Both the position numbers and the translations under genes were made by a program. Below, piece by piece: positions 48,674 to 60,800 of a DNA stretch of 64,000 nt (positions are counted from its first letter, which is position 1; each line of letters opens with the position of its first letter). The notes under the pieces are model-generated. The model was given only the letters and a program-made list of their open reading frames with translations, did no database searches and had not been told where the DNA came from. The stretch covers positions 1,488,001-1,552,000 of the forward strand of contig CP099840.1 in assembly GCA_030062745.1 (NCBI GenBank), written 5' to 3'. The DNA comes from Capitulum mitella. Lineage: Eukaryota; Arthropoda; Thecostraca; Pollicipedomorpha; Pollicipedidae.

Positions 48674-51600
48674 TCAGCTGGGCGGCGCGTGCTTCTCAAG
48701 GATGAGCCGCTCAGCTTTGTAGATCTTGTAGAGGATCAGGTAGTCGCGGAAGAGCTTGAAGAGCGGGTAGAAGTTGATGAAGAGCAGGACGGAGCCGGAG
48801 ATGAGCTGGTACCACTCGCCGATGCCGATCAGCAGCGCAGTCTCGGCCAGAACGGCGCACGTCTGCAGACCGAGCACGACGCACTGCGCCACCGACGGGT
48901 TGTAGAACAGCATCTGCCGGCGGGGACGGCGGCCGTCAGCGCGCACCGGGCGCAGCCAGGCCGCAGGCTGGCTCCAACAGGCCGGCAACGGGGCGCGTCC
49001 CCAAATTTCGGCTACATTTAACAACACGTTTACGGCCTGTGCACGGTATGAAACGTGCGTCGACTATCGTTGTCCGCCCTAGCTTTGAACCCGTGGCGAA
49101 GTCCTTGTAAAAAGGGAAGAAAAACAGTAGTGTCGTAGTCAAAACGACTGAAATGAACGCAGGTAATCAAGACGAAACCAAGCACACGAATACATGTTCC
49201 TCACGACTGCCTCTGTGGTTCAATCTCATCCGCGACCAGCAATCAACATACGCACGGAGGATTGCGCACGAGCAAAGAGGTAAGCGCAACAGGATTGCAC
49301 ACTCACGTAGAAGCGCTCGTGGTGGGCGTTGCCAGGCTCCGCGGCCGCCGAGGGGGCGTCGCAGCGGTAAAACTCGCGACAGTGCTTGGTAAGCACGCCT
49401 TTGGACCACAGCTGGTCCCGGTTCCACCTGGGAGGTGCGAAGATCGGTCACCACCCTGCAGAGGCCTTGGAGGCGCTCCAAATGACCGAGTTTCGAGTTG
49501 ATATATGTTTGACAACGGCTGCGGCTGAAGAGCTGCAAATGCTCGTCCACCATGGGGACGTCCCGCGTGTTTCATAGCAAAATGAGTAGGCTTTATGACG
49601 GGAAGGGACAGATGCTTCGGAAAATATCAATGTATCTGCTATATTAATTGAAATTCGAACGAGCCAGAAATGTGTTTCCGACTTCTACGTCAACCAGCCG
49701 GACTAAAACATCGCCAGCATCGCGTGTTTGTACAGACACGCATGTTTGTACAAGCAATGTCAATCCCACTGACGCTGTATAACCATATGATATGTATGCA
49801 TAACCGCGACATGGCCTCGATGACGAAAACACTCGAGCCCCCACGGGCCACAAGCCAACGGGATCCGCATCACACGAAAGTGGCGGTCTCTCGGAGAACT
49901 CTGGCCTGTTGGGGACGCGCCGGACGTAATCGCGTCCACGCAGCCGCAACGAATATGGGCCTCCCGTTCAGAGTTAACGGACACCGACAACAGCGAGGGT
50001 ACTATCCAATAATCAATGTAGCAAAACACACAAAAATTACGCCGCACAACAAGAATGACGGCGGTGCGAAACCTTCAGTGCGAGACAGTACAAACAGCTG
50101 CCCGTGATTTGGTTCACAATCACGCGCAGGAAGCATCGAAGCCACTAATCATCCGTCCTCCTTAAAGCAGTGCCACCGCGCAACGGACCCATTCCCGTCC
50201 AGTTTCTGACGCGGGCGCCGCGAGCGAAGCCTTGACAGCCGTACCGTCCCTAAGTCGCACAGGAGCCGGAGGTTCCAAGCGGCTCAGTCCGCCGAACCAG
50301 AGCGCCGCACCCCAACAGCTGAAAAGGCAGGCCCCGCGGACCGCTCGTCGGCCAGCGACGGACCGACGGTTCCTCTCCAGCCTTACTGTTCCTTCACAGC
50401 GCGCCGCCGGACGGGACAGAATGACAGCCTTGCTATCTCTGCTGATAGCCGGCAACGCCGTGCTGGCGGCCGGGTTCGGATTAGACGCCGGGGCTGCTCT
50501 TCCCTTGGACCAAGGTCGCGCAACAACGCTACCGCCGACCACGACACCAGTCGCGACCTCGACAGCACCAGCTGGCGCCGCACCGGCCGGCTGGATGCGG
50601 ATGCTGGAGGACGGCCGGCCGCCGTCGGAGGGGGCGCCGCTGCTGGCGCGGCTGCGGGCCGACTCCGACTGCGGCTGCTGGCAGCGCTGCCTGGCGCGGC
50701 CCGGCTGCGGGGGCGCGGCCGCCGCGCCGCTGGCCGCCGGCGGTGCCGACTGCCTGCTGGCGGCCGGGCCGCTCTCCGCCCAGCAGGCACCGCCCGGCGC
50801 CCGGCTGTACGTCAGGGCGGCCGCCCCGCCGGCTGTGCTGCAGGGCGAGGCCGGAGCTGCGTCCACACGGCCGCCGACCGGCCCGCCAGGGTGGCTGTCG
50901 ACCGGGGCAGGTGCAGACGGACCTGAGGCGCCGCAGCCGCCGAGCGAAGCGGAAGGGACTCTGCTGAGTTCGGCAGGGACCGTCGGAGCCGAGCCACCGC
51001 TGCCGCCGACCGGCGGCGGACCGACCATCGACGAGCGTCCCACGACCTCCTCCAGCTCCCACAACTGGTCACCCGTGAACATGGTGCCGACCTCTGGCTC
51101 CAACGACCTCGAGCCGCCTGCTGGTTCGCAAGTCACGACGGGCCCACAGCTCCCGACGCAGACTTCAAGCTCACAAGTCCCGGTATATGATGCCGCGTCC
51201 GACATGCTGGGAACGCCGTCTGTGTCACAGGCGCCAGCTCACACAGAGGTCCAGGAAACTGCCAACCACACTGTCCAATCAGAGATTCCTGCACAGACCA
51301 ACCGTCTAGACGTCGAGACAACGACCCAAACCTCATTTTTCAACAGGCTCCTATTGTATTATGCTCAAAATAATCCGTTCAAAGACAACCAAACACCATC
51401 CCAAACGCCATCCACCATGAACCAGACTACTTCCACTTCTGAAATCCCAGCGGACACCAATCATTCAGACATTCCGGCATACACTACTATCTCAGACGTC
51501 CCAGTGAATACTACTTCCGCAGAAGCACCAGTGCAAACCAATGAACACTATCTCCCGATGCAGACTACTGACTCAGACGTACCAGTAGAGACTACTGACC

Positions 51601-54600
51601 CAGACGTATCGGCACAAACTCCTGTCCCAGACATACCCATACAGACCACTGGCTCAGAGAGCTCAGGCATTCAGACAGCCATTCATATCTTCGGCGTCCC
51701 AGTGCAGATTCCCAGTTCACGGGAAACGTCGCAGACTCCGGGCTCGGACGTCTGGACGGACACTACAGGTCACGGCACCCCGACTCACGTTCCCAGCTCG
51801 GAGGTCCCCACTGTCAGCCCAAGCTCAGGGGCCTCGGTCCACAGCCCTGGCTCGGAGATCCCGACCCATGTCACCGGTTCGGAGGTTTCAAGTCACGGCC
51901 ACAGCTCTGGGACCCCGACCAGTGGTCCCAACACAGGAGCAACGACCCATGGCTCCATCTCGCAGGTCCCGACGCACGGTCCCAGTTCCGGGCTCCCAAC
52001 GCAAACCACAGACTCCCCAACAGAAACCGCACACTCAGGTTTCCTTAACCAATTTCACGCCCCCATGCCAGTCCACTCAACGCAGGCACCTGCGGCAACC
52101 GACCCAACCCAAATCACCAGTTCAGATTCCATGGCCCAGTTCTCCGCCTCGGGTGACGGCGACGCTCAGACCAGCCTGCGGCCGGCTTCCACTTCAGTCA
52201 GCCCCTCCCAGGAGCCTCCGTCCGCGTCCACGGCAGTCGCCATCACGCCGGCCGCCAGCGGCGCGGCGTTCGCGCCCGACTGCGACCCGTCCGAGAGCGT
52301 CGCGCTCCGACCCTGCGGCGCCGCCAAGGGCTGCGACTGCGGCGAGGGCGAGCACGCCTTCGGCGGCTGGTGCTACCCGGCCGACTGCCTGCGGGCGTTC
52401 GAGCTCGGCCAGCGCAGCTCCGGCCGACACTGCCTGGTGCCGCTCGAGGGGCAGCCGCCGGTGAGGCTGCTCTGCGAGATGACGCTGCTCGGCGGCGGCT
52501 GGACGGTCGTGCAGCGGCGCCCCGACGCGCTCGGCGGCGCCGCCTCGTTCCAGCGTCCCCCGCAGGCGTACTCCTCCGGCTTCGGCGACCTGGACAGCTT
52601 CTGGCTCGGCCTCGAGCTCATCGGCGCGCTGGCCGAACGCGACTCCGGCCCCAGCCAGCTGCTCATCAGGCTGCGACAGGACGGCCAGCCGTGGCGGTAC
52701 GCCCTGTACAGGCACTTCGAGCTGGTCTCGGTCCCGCTGATGCCGCACACGCTGCACGTCGGCAGCTACGAGGGCACGGCGGGCGACTTCCTCTCCGCGA
52801 GCCACGACCACCCATTCCTGGCGCCCGACAGCGTGCTCGGGTCCAGCTGCCCCGCCCACCACGGCGGCTGGTGGTTCTCCGGCCTCGCCGACTGCGGCCT
52901 CAGCGCGCTCAACACGTTCGCCGCCAGCGGGCCCCGCTGGGGCGGCCTGGCCGCCGGGAACGGCACCCCGTGGCGCGCCACCGAGATGCTGGTGCGCCGC
53001 CGGCAGCCGCTGGGGAGCATGCTGGCGCAGCCGTGAGCCGGCCCGAGCCGCCGCCGGCCGACACACCGGCGGACGGTGGCCGGGCCAGGCGTGACGTCAC
53101 GGCGACCGGCCGCGGCACGTGGACGGAGGATGCGCCCGGCGCCGGGCCGCTACCGGTAAGCGGCACAGCTTCGCTGGACGGGCGTCACGTGCCAGTGTAG
53201 TTGATGAAAGAGGCGTTAGCAGCACACGGCGCTCGGGGCACCGCAGCAATGAGAAAAATACGTTTCGGCCATCACTTCACAATATACGCACCTCCAAATC
53301 AGGATTTCCTGTAGTAATACAGCATGCCGAAACCAGAAAAAAGAAACAAAGTAAAAAAAAAAACAGGAAAGGGTGACATACCCGCAAAAACATAATCCCG
53401 AGGCAGGGTTGCCCGGATCGGCGGAGAGCCTGCAGAGGAGCACGCCATCTCCCTCACTGCATTCTCACCGCTCCTCTCCTGACCTCCGGCCAGCCGACGG
53501 CACGGCCGGCCGGCGGGCGCGGCGCCACTCACGCGTTGAACGAGATGTGCGAGCGGCGGTCGTCGACACGCGACCAGGTGCCCAGGTGGAGCGCCGACCG
53601 GTGCAGGATGTCGCAGTAGCGCGGCGGGAAACAGTACACCGTGTACAGCGTCACGCTGGCCAGGAACACGAACGTCGCGTGCTGCGTCACCCAGAACGTG
53701 TCGTACTGCAGCGTGCTCTGTAGCGGGAGAGGGGGAGGGGGTCAGACGGCCCGGCATCCTCCGGTTGGAGGGGAAATGTCCGACAGGAAAAACATTTACG
53801 GCGCACGAGTCAACTGAACCATCAGCTGCGACCAAAACAACCATCACGGCGTTTTGCTGAACTCAAATGACAAAAACGCATGAGGCTGCATGGGCTTCGT
53901 TATACATCTAAAACGGCAAAAATACTCAAAGCAAGAGAGAGAGGAACAGGCGAAATTTTAACGTGACAAAACTACCTGTTATCACGTCGTCCTGAGAACA
54001 ATTAAATTCCTCACACTTTGCTCCCTACTTGCAAACACCCATCACGAGCGTAGATTTGTACATTCCATTGTAATAACATGGTACACTATAACGCGTCTGA
54101 GGTCGGCATACCTGAGCAAAGAACAGCGGCACAATGCCCACGTAGTAGCCGACCATCAGCGCGTTGAAGAGCGTCTGCTTGATCCTGGCGTTGAAGTCGC
54201 CCTTCAGCACCTCCACCTCCTGCCGGATGCCGTCCGGGCTGGACGTGCAGGCGTGGTAGATGGGCCGCGGCGTCACTGAAACCCAGCGGAACAAGACAGG
54301 GTCACGTGTCGGGTCAACGGAGAATCGACACGGCGGACATGGGACTTCGTCTTCCCAAATATGTTGACGACATCCAGAAACTGTCCTGCGAAAACGGTTG
54401 GGAACAAAACCTTGAAGAGCAGAACGTTTTGGACCAAAGTAAATAAAGCGGAAGGCAGAGACACTGACGGTATTCGATTAATGTGGAAAAAGACAAGTGG
54501 TTCTGGACGAACTCACGAAGTCATAGTAAACGCACACAATAACATCTCCCTTTGGCAGATCAGATAGTTTCCATTTTCGTGCTTGTTTTTGGCGTCGACA

Positions 54601-57600
54601 GTAGTTGCAGAAAGATTTTACGCCGGAGGAACGCACAGAAATCCACAATCTGCTTGTGATTCCCGAACAACGGCAGCACAGATAAATCTACAGATGACTT
54701 CTGAATTCCATTTAAGAAGAAAATCTATTTGCGGACATCACGAAATACTCCATGCTTGTTTTAAATGAAGGCACATGCATCTGAAATCCGCCTTTATCGC
54801 TACGTGACTAGACGAAAGTGCGTTGCTTTCAAGTAGCGTTTGTTTCCGAGCGGTACGCGCAGCGAGGCACGAACAACAACCTATGATTACTGACGCAATT
54901 TACCATTTCCTTTTCCCCATTCGTCTGTTGAATAACAGTGCGTGGCACTGACCTACAGCGTCCGTAACACTCCACTCTCATGGTTCGTGACATTTTGGGA
55001 TCAGTGCCACACAGGCCCCTTGCCATACAACGACCGCGCTGGCCAGCGCGTGCTGCGGCAGCATACCTACCTGACGTGCCCTGTCGTATTTTCGAGTATT
55101 CGGGAATCAGATCCAGGAATGGTTCCATCGACGGCCCGAATATTATAAAGTACATGACTATCCTGAAAGGGAAGAAAACGTCCGTCTCATCAGGCAAAAG
55201 CGTCCAAACCCATCTGAAGATTATTATCGGCATGCAGATTGCTGACATACTTTCAACCAAGACGAAACAGCCATTTGCAGTCAACGTTCGTCAACAAAGT
55301 CCTGAGAGATGTGGTGACTGATCAGCACGATATCTACGAGGTCATCAACCGGCACAATATCTACGAGGTTATCACGCCATGAACTTGCACAACCTAACGA
55401 TTTGATCGCACTGTCCATTACGGAGTTGTCACGAAACACCAAGCCGTGCGGTACGGAGAAAATAAAAGGAAAAGATGGCCAACTTCGAAGCAAGCTGACT
55501 GGTCTTGCGCAAAACGCACAGCCTCGCCACAGAAACCTAGATCAGATACACCTCGTTATGAGAAAAGCATGATCTTTCATGGCATGTTCGGCTCGTGCAA
55601 GACTTTTATGACATGCGGGAAGTTGTCCGCCTACATTTTCCTGTTGCGAAACGATGAGAGAAAAGGCTCAGTTCACTATTCTCGGAGGGCCCCAGGGTTT
55701 AGGACCTCCTGGGCACAGAGAGCCAGCACGAAAGCCAGGCCCTGTGAAGGCACGCCTGTGAAATCCGTGAGGCTGAAGCTACAACAGCGGACTGATCCTT
55801 GTTCTGCCACCGTGGGGAGAAAGGCCATCTTCTCCACGTTTATCCTTCACATTTTTTCGTCCCTCCTCCCCCCCCCCCTTCCGTTTGAATATGACCGGGT
55901 GAACGAAACGTCCTCGGCCTACTATCCGCTTTCGCCTGCATCTCCCAAGGCTCAGTATTCTCTCATCGGTTCAGTCCCGAAAACTTGACATGCATGCTCT
56001 CATGTGTTCCAGCGTCTCCAAACGTTAAAGCACTAGATCAATGGGTTTGTAAAACACGGCACGAATCGTGACAGCATGGATTTGATGAATTGCCACGAAT
56101 TAGCTGTTACCATGGTTATGGTTGCCAACGTGCGACATATGCTCCCAACGTCATCCATAAATCTCCTATGAGAGACCTGGATGGTTTACTCACAGGTAGT
56201 ACAGGTAGAAAATGTGAACGATGTGGTGCTTCAGGAAGATCTGGTAGGTGAACCACGACAACAACGCGAGTGTCGTCATCAGCACAAGTATTCTGCAACG
56301 ACATCCCAATGAGCGCGGTTAAAAAGCTGGCTTGCATAGAATCGTGTACATCAAACCATTAAATCTCACGTTTCCTCCACCAAGTCCTCCGTACCAAAAT
56401 GGCACAACACAACTTCATGGTATATTACATTACCCAAAATGCTACCAAATGCATCGACCAAATCGGAAAACATACTAAAAAGGAACAGGAAATTTTCTTG
56501 GACTTTTAATGGGATGGGCTGATCCTGAATGGACTTCATGAGAACAGGGCATCATGCCACTAAATATACCTGCAAAATGTTAAACATTCTGCTTCAATAC
56601 AGTATGCAGCATGAACAAATGGAAGCTGATGTGCTCATACGGCGAACGGGGGACGAGGATAACAGGTTGTCCCAATGCTCCTCCCAAGTTCCGAGTCCAA
56701 GTCCCAAGTCCCAAATCCCAAGTCCCAGGACCCAAGTCCAAGTCCAAGTCCAAGTCCCAAGCCCCACCTCCCTCCAGCATTTGCAAGCATTGGCCTCATG
56801 GCACTCTGAAAAGAAGCATTCCCAAGTCTGTCAACGTCCCCGCACCCTCTTCCCGACTGTTTCAATGTTCCCGCGTCTATGGAACCAAATGAAATCGGCA
56901 CCCCCCCTCGCCGGCAATGTGACGAACCGTCAGCCCAGGACGAGGCGCTCACCGGTTCGTCAGGTACATGTAGTGTGCGATCTTGCGGGGCAGGTAGTTG
57001 AGACTGATGTGCTTCAGCACGGCCCACACGAAGCGGCGACACAGCAGCGTCAGGATGAAGCCAGCCACGTCCGTGTCAATCAGGTACAGATTCTGAAACA
57101 GTCAGTCAGGCACGAAGCCCGAAACAATCAATCAGGTGTTATGACATAGTCAATCACGTACACACTCTGGCACAGCCAATAAGGCATAAATTCTGAAACA
57201 GTCAATCGGGTAAAGATCCTAAAATGCTCGAGTTTAATCTAGTGGCAATCTCCGTGACATGAAACCGATTTTCTATTCAACTGTACTGGATTTCCGCCCT
57301 ACTTTTCAACTTTTCTGTGAGACATTTACGCAAAACAGCAAGCATAATAAGATGCAAGAGCAGCGGAGGCATGTCTTTTGCATGCATATGAGAAGGTGAG
57401 AGCCATCTGACTTCCACCTGAAACTAATTAACATCAGTCACTTAATAACCATCTAGAATACAATCAGACTGAAGAGGAAACAGGCATACGATGTCGGTAA
57501 ATGAGCGACCTATTGCACGACTTCATTTCTTTGTCTAGCCGTAACATATCACAATCGCGGTGGGCCCTCAGAAGGTACCAGGGCACTGACCATGGCGTAC

Positions 57601-57899
57601 GCCGTGTACGAGTGCGGCAGCCACCAGATGGTGCGGTACATGTTGAGGTACTGCAGGCCCAGAGCCGTGCAGACGAACACCACCATCAGCGCCTCGAAGA
57701 AGAGTTCGCCATCGCGCGGGATGTCCGGGATGAGCACGTGCTGCAGACAGGGCACGTGCCAGGACCGCTCGTCGCCCGCCGACCTGTCGCCGCCATTGGA
57801 GACGGTCAGGGTCGCGGCTGGGAGGCGGTGGGGTGGCGGCGCGGACCGGCCGCACCAATTTAACACGCGGCATTCCTGCCTGTTCTGCCGATGGCGCAT
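48674..57899 (-). CDS. TMEM39-family ER transmembrane protein
   Basis: TMEM39 proteins are multi-pass ER membrane proteins; TMEM39A regulates autophagy through PtdIns(4)P handling and its nematode homologue aids collagen secretion with COPII. Eight exons, all phases consistent: 57591-57899 (5' end uncertain), 56953-57092, 56194-56292, 55071-55162, 54112-54275, 53533-53717, 49307-49427 and 48674-48913. Recognisable parts in order: LQYLNMYRTIWWLPHSY, NLYLIDTDVAGFILTLLCRR, WFTYQIFLKHHIVHIFYLYY, FGPSMEPFLDLIPEYS, DGIRQEVEVLKGDFNARIKQ, LFNALMVGYYVGIVPLFFAQ, PPRYCDILHRSALHLGTWSR, LWSKGVLTKHCREFYRC, then LLFINFYPLFKLFRDYL. About 450 residues, near the vertebrate 488. ATG at 57899 is the first in frame but an acceptor may lie just after it. 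Intron 6 (49428-53532) contains another gene. Confidence 0.93.
50421..53036 (+). CDS. Secreted mucin-like protein with fibrinogen C-terminal domain
   Basis: An intronless gene nested in TMEM39 intron 6 on the opposite strand. The ATG at 50421 (A at -3) starts a signal peptide (MTALLSLLIAGNAVLAA), which is why I prefer it to the longer open frame upstream. Of 871 residues, 75-130 form a Cys-containing PAN/apple-like module (Cys at 84, 86, 90, 96, 111; inferred). Residues about 150-615 are a Ser/Thr/Pro stalk of loose 10-12 residue repeats (for example SDVPVETTDPDV), surely heavily O-glycosylated. About 655-862 is a fibrinogen-related domain: CEMTLLGGGWTVVQRR, FGDLDSFWLGLELI, YEGTAGDF and HHGGWWFSGLADCGLSALN. 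The acidic calcium-site pattern usual before the last Cys pair is not evident. Such proteins act as secreted or mucosal lectins or adhesion factors in invertebrates. No frame break, and no CpG depletion. Confidence 0.93.
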   Translation: MTALLSLLIAGNAVLAAGFGLDAGAALPLDQGRATTLPPTTTPVATSTAPAGAAPAGWMRMLEDGRPPSEGAPLLARLRADSDCGCWQRCLARPGCGGAAAAPLAAGGADCLLAAGPLSAQQAPPGARLYVRAAAPPAVLQGEAGAASTRPPTGPPGWLSTGAGADGPEAPQPPSEAEGTLLSSAGTVGAEPPLPPTGGGPTIDERPTTSSSSHNWSPVNMVPTSGSNDLEPPAGSQVTTGPQLPTQTSSSQVPVYDAASDMLGTPSVSQAPAHTEVQETANHTVQSEIPAQTNRLDVETTTQTSFFNRLLLYYAQNNPFKDNQTPSQTPSTMNQTTSTSEIPADTNHSDIPAYTTISDVPVNTTSAEAPVQTNEHYLPMQTTDSDVPVETTDPDVSAQTPVPDIPIQTTGSESSGIQTAIHIFGVPVQIPSSRETSQTPGSDVWTDTTGHGTPTHVPSSEVPTVSPSSGASVHSPGSEIPTHVTGSEVSSHGHSSGTPTSGPNTGATTHGSISQVPTHGPSSGLPTQTTDSPTETAHSGFLNQFHAPMPVHSTQAPAATDPTQITSSDSMAQFSASGDGDAQTSLRPASTSVSPSQEPPSASTAVAITPAASGAAFAPDCDPSESVALRPCGAAKGCDCGEGEHAFGGWCYPADCLRAFELGQRSSGRHCLVPLEGQPPVRLLCEMTLLGGGWTVVQRRPDALGGAASFQRPPQAYSSGFGDLDSFWLGLELIGALAERDSGPSQLLIRLRQDGQPWRYALYRHFELVSVPLMPHTLHVGSYEGTAGDFLSASHDHPFLAPDSVLGSSCPAHHGGWWFSGLADCGLSALNTFAASGPRWGGLAAGNGTPWRATEMLVRRRQPLGSMLAQP
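53037..53532. other. 3' flank of the fibrinogen-like gene inside TMEM39 intron 6
   Basis: About 500 bp between the stop of the nested gene and TMEM39 exon 6. It contains a CRE-type TGACGTCA near 53092 and an A-rich stretch at 53335-53365. I see no clear AATAAA for the nested gene. Confidence 0.4.
56683..56768. repeat. (CCAAGT)n simple repeat
   Basis: About fourteen imperfect hexamers of CCAAGT and CCCAAGT in TMEM39 intron 2. On the minus strand this makes an artefactual Leu-Asp-Leu-Gly string. Confidence 0.9.
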
Positions 57900-60800
57900 G
57901 CTCGTGATGCACCATGTTATACGCAGGGCGGCCTAACAGTTCGTTATCATCCTAATTTTTTGCATCTGTATCATCATGGTTGGACAAACAGACTATGACA
58001 TTTCAGCTATCACTGCTGATAGCAGCGGCTACTGCGCACGCACCCCAAAGGAGTGAACGCCCACGTGCAGAAACAATACCACTCCTGAGGTTCCACGTCC
58101 CTGGGGCTGTCCCAAACGCGAGGGTCACCAGAAAGAGTGCACCACATGAGCCAGTCTGTGCCTTGGCTGCCAGCAGGCCTGAGGCCAGGCTTAACCAACT
58201 GGAAGATGCAAAACGATTAGGCCCAACCAGTGTCCAGTCATACCATGAATGGCTGGTAACAGATATTTCTAAAGGAAAAGTCAATGGAAAGTGATTAATG
58301 CTTCAGCCAACTCTCGAACATCAGCAAGGCAGCAAAAATTATGTGGACCAAGGCATATGGGAAGGGTTGTCAGGATGTTATCCCTGTCCTGTGTCCTTGG
58401 CACAAGCAGCACAATATTCAGCACTGTTCCTCTAGCCTAGCATGCCACCTACTTGGCTCGGACATCAGTTGGTGGCAGTGGTTTGGGCAGAGGAGTGCGC
58501 GGGAGGTTCCTGCGACCTCCGGCCATGTCCCTGAAATAAAGGCCAGACCCAGGTCCTGTGAAGCATTCCATGTAGCAGTCACTGATTGAAAACATACTGT
58601 TATCATGACTGAACTACCTCATTATGATTATCACTTGGTTTTGTGTAAATATGCCATAAAAACATGTGACATGAAAATGGGTATTTCATTTTAAGTTGAC
58701 CATGTCCATGCTTAATTCTTCCAAACATTGCAAATGGCAACAATGCATCAGTGTAGGAGGTTGCTCAAAATGAGTATGGTGCAACCAATTCTTAAGCTAC
58801 CTCATTCCACATTTCACAGTATCAAAAAGCTAATACCAAAACTGTTCAGAGCTGCAGATCAAGCTGCCATCAAGTTGGCAAGGCTGACCTTACCCTTCCC
58901 CCAGCCCTATGGGCTGCAGCTATGCACTGGCCAAACGAGCTTGGGAACGGCTTTTAATCAAGTCAGTAGTACTTACACAACAAAGCCTCTGGGTTTGGCT
59001 GTAAATAAAAATAATAATAATAGCCACAGGCTTTGACTTGTGGTTTAAAAGAAGGAAGGCAAAGAAAAACAGCATTTCACAAGGACTGAATTGAAGGCAT
59101 GCAGTTTCTTGTGCATGTTTTATTCACATTTCACTGGTTCACTTGAAACCTGAGACATCAACATTTGATATCATTTGACTTCTACAATGAACATTTATTT
59201 TTCATATGGCACAAAAGTGTAAACACACTTTAAAGCTGGTGGCAATCCAAAGAGTTCATCCCACAATAAACAAGCATTTCTCAAAGCCAGAAAGCAAAAT
59301 GTTTACCAGCCCAATACCTGATGTGATGTATATCATAAACATGGTACCTGCTGGAATTAAGCAACCATTACCATGCACAGTAGTCTATGCTAGGAACAAG
59401 ATTAGCCAAAAATGACCATCAATATTCAGACCTACAGAGATTTTATGTATGAGAAACACAGAACATGCTACAGTTAGAAGGTTTTTTGACAAACTGTGTG
59501 GCACACTTGAAAATGATTTTTTACCTTTGTTTATGAAGGGAAGAAGATAATGGGCATTTTCTTAACATTGCATAATAATTTTCCTAACATAACACAAAAC
59601 TGCAAATAAAAGTACTTTATAGCTGGCAGTGATCTTACAACTTCAGTGACACAATTAACAAACATTTCCCAAATTAGAAAATAAAATGTTTATTAATTGG
59701 ACACTTTGATTTGGTGTGTATGATAAAAATGATAACTGCTGGAATTACCAGCCATGTCCATACACAACATAATACATTCCAGTAACAAGGTTAACTGAAA
59801 ATTACCTTCAATATTCAGACCTACAGAGCTTTCACATATCAGAAACTTGGAATATGCTCTAAATGGAATGTTTTTTTAAGCTCTGGCACATCTTTTATAA
59901 GTGACATACCCAAAAACTTTTTTTGGCATTCCTTTTGAAAGGATGTGGACTGTGGGCATTTCATAACATCACATAATAACAACAGACATTGCCCTGAGAT
60001 GTTAGCAGGGATGTCTGGGAGATGAGATACAATGAAAGTCCTGGATTTTATGCATTGAAAACTAAAAATTTAGAGGCCAGTATAAAGTACTACTTAATGT
60101 TAACACAGTCTTTTAAAAACACTATTCATCATTTTAGCAGTCATGTAAAATGTTAAAAATTATTAGACTTCTTACAATGTCTTAATGGACTTAAGAAAAC
60201 TGCATTTTAGTTGAGGAAGAAAACTATTTAGCACAACTGCTTAGACATAGGTAACTGGACAACAGGTTGTGGACAGAAAGTTATGACTGGCCAGATGTTG
60301 GGCTGACATACATAAAAAAGGACTATGCTACATTTTGTTCTTAGGCACATTTGAGGCACAAGATGGGTGGAATTATAATAAAGGGGATGTTAAGTTTTCC
60401 CATGATGCTCAAAGCTCAACTGAAAAGGCAAATGTACAAAGTATGAACACAGCATAACAAGTCAAGTAGGCATGCCATATCACACTTTGCAGATGCTTGC
60501 TTTTATGTCTCTAAATACTCAAAACTGCACTACAAACTATTACTTTTGCAAATGGTCCCAACACACGGAATTACAATAGTTTACTGACGTCTATTTTGAT
60601 GATACACACAGACCAAATGTTGGCATGGAGCAGGCCATGAGACATATAACCATGACCCCAGCCAGTTTGGAATATATCTGCAAAACTTCTATGGTTTTAC
60701 ATGCAAACAATAACCTTGAACTGATTCTTCCTCAACCAATGTCAAAAATCTCCACTGCCTTAGCTCCAGCTAGAGACAAACAATCTTGTATAATGTTTCT

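Noticed and set aside
50232-50420. N-terminal extension of the fibrinogen-like frame
   Set aside because: It lacks an ATG start and is Arg/Ser-rich; the ATG at 50421 gives a signal peptide directly.
50162-51205. 347-codon minus-strand frame
   Set aside because: Antisense shadow of the fibrinogen-like gene, which has a signal peptide and domain on the plus strand.
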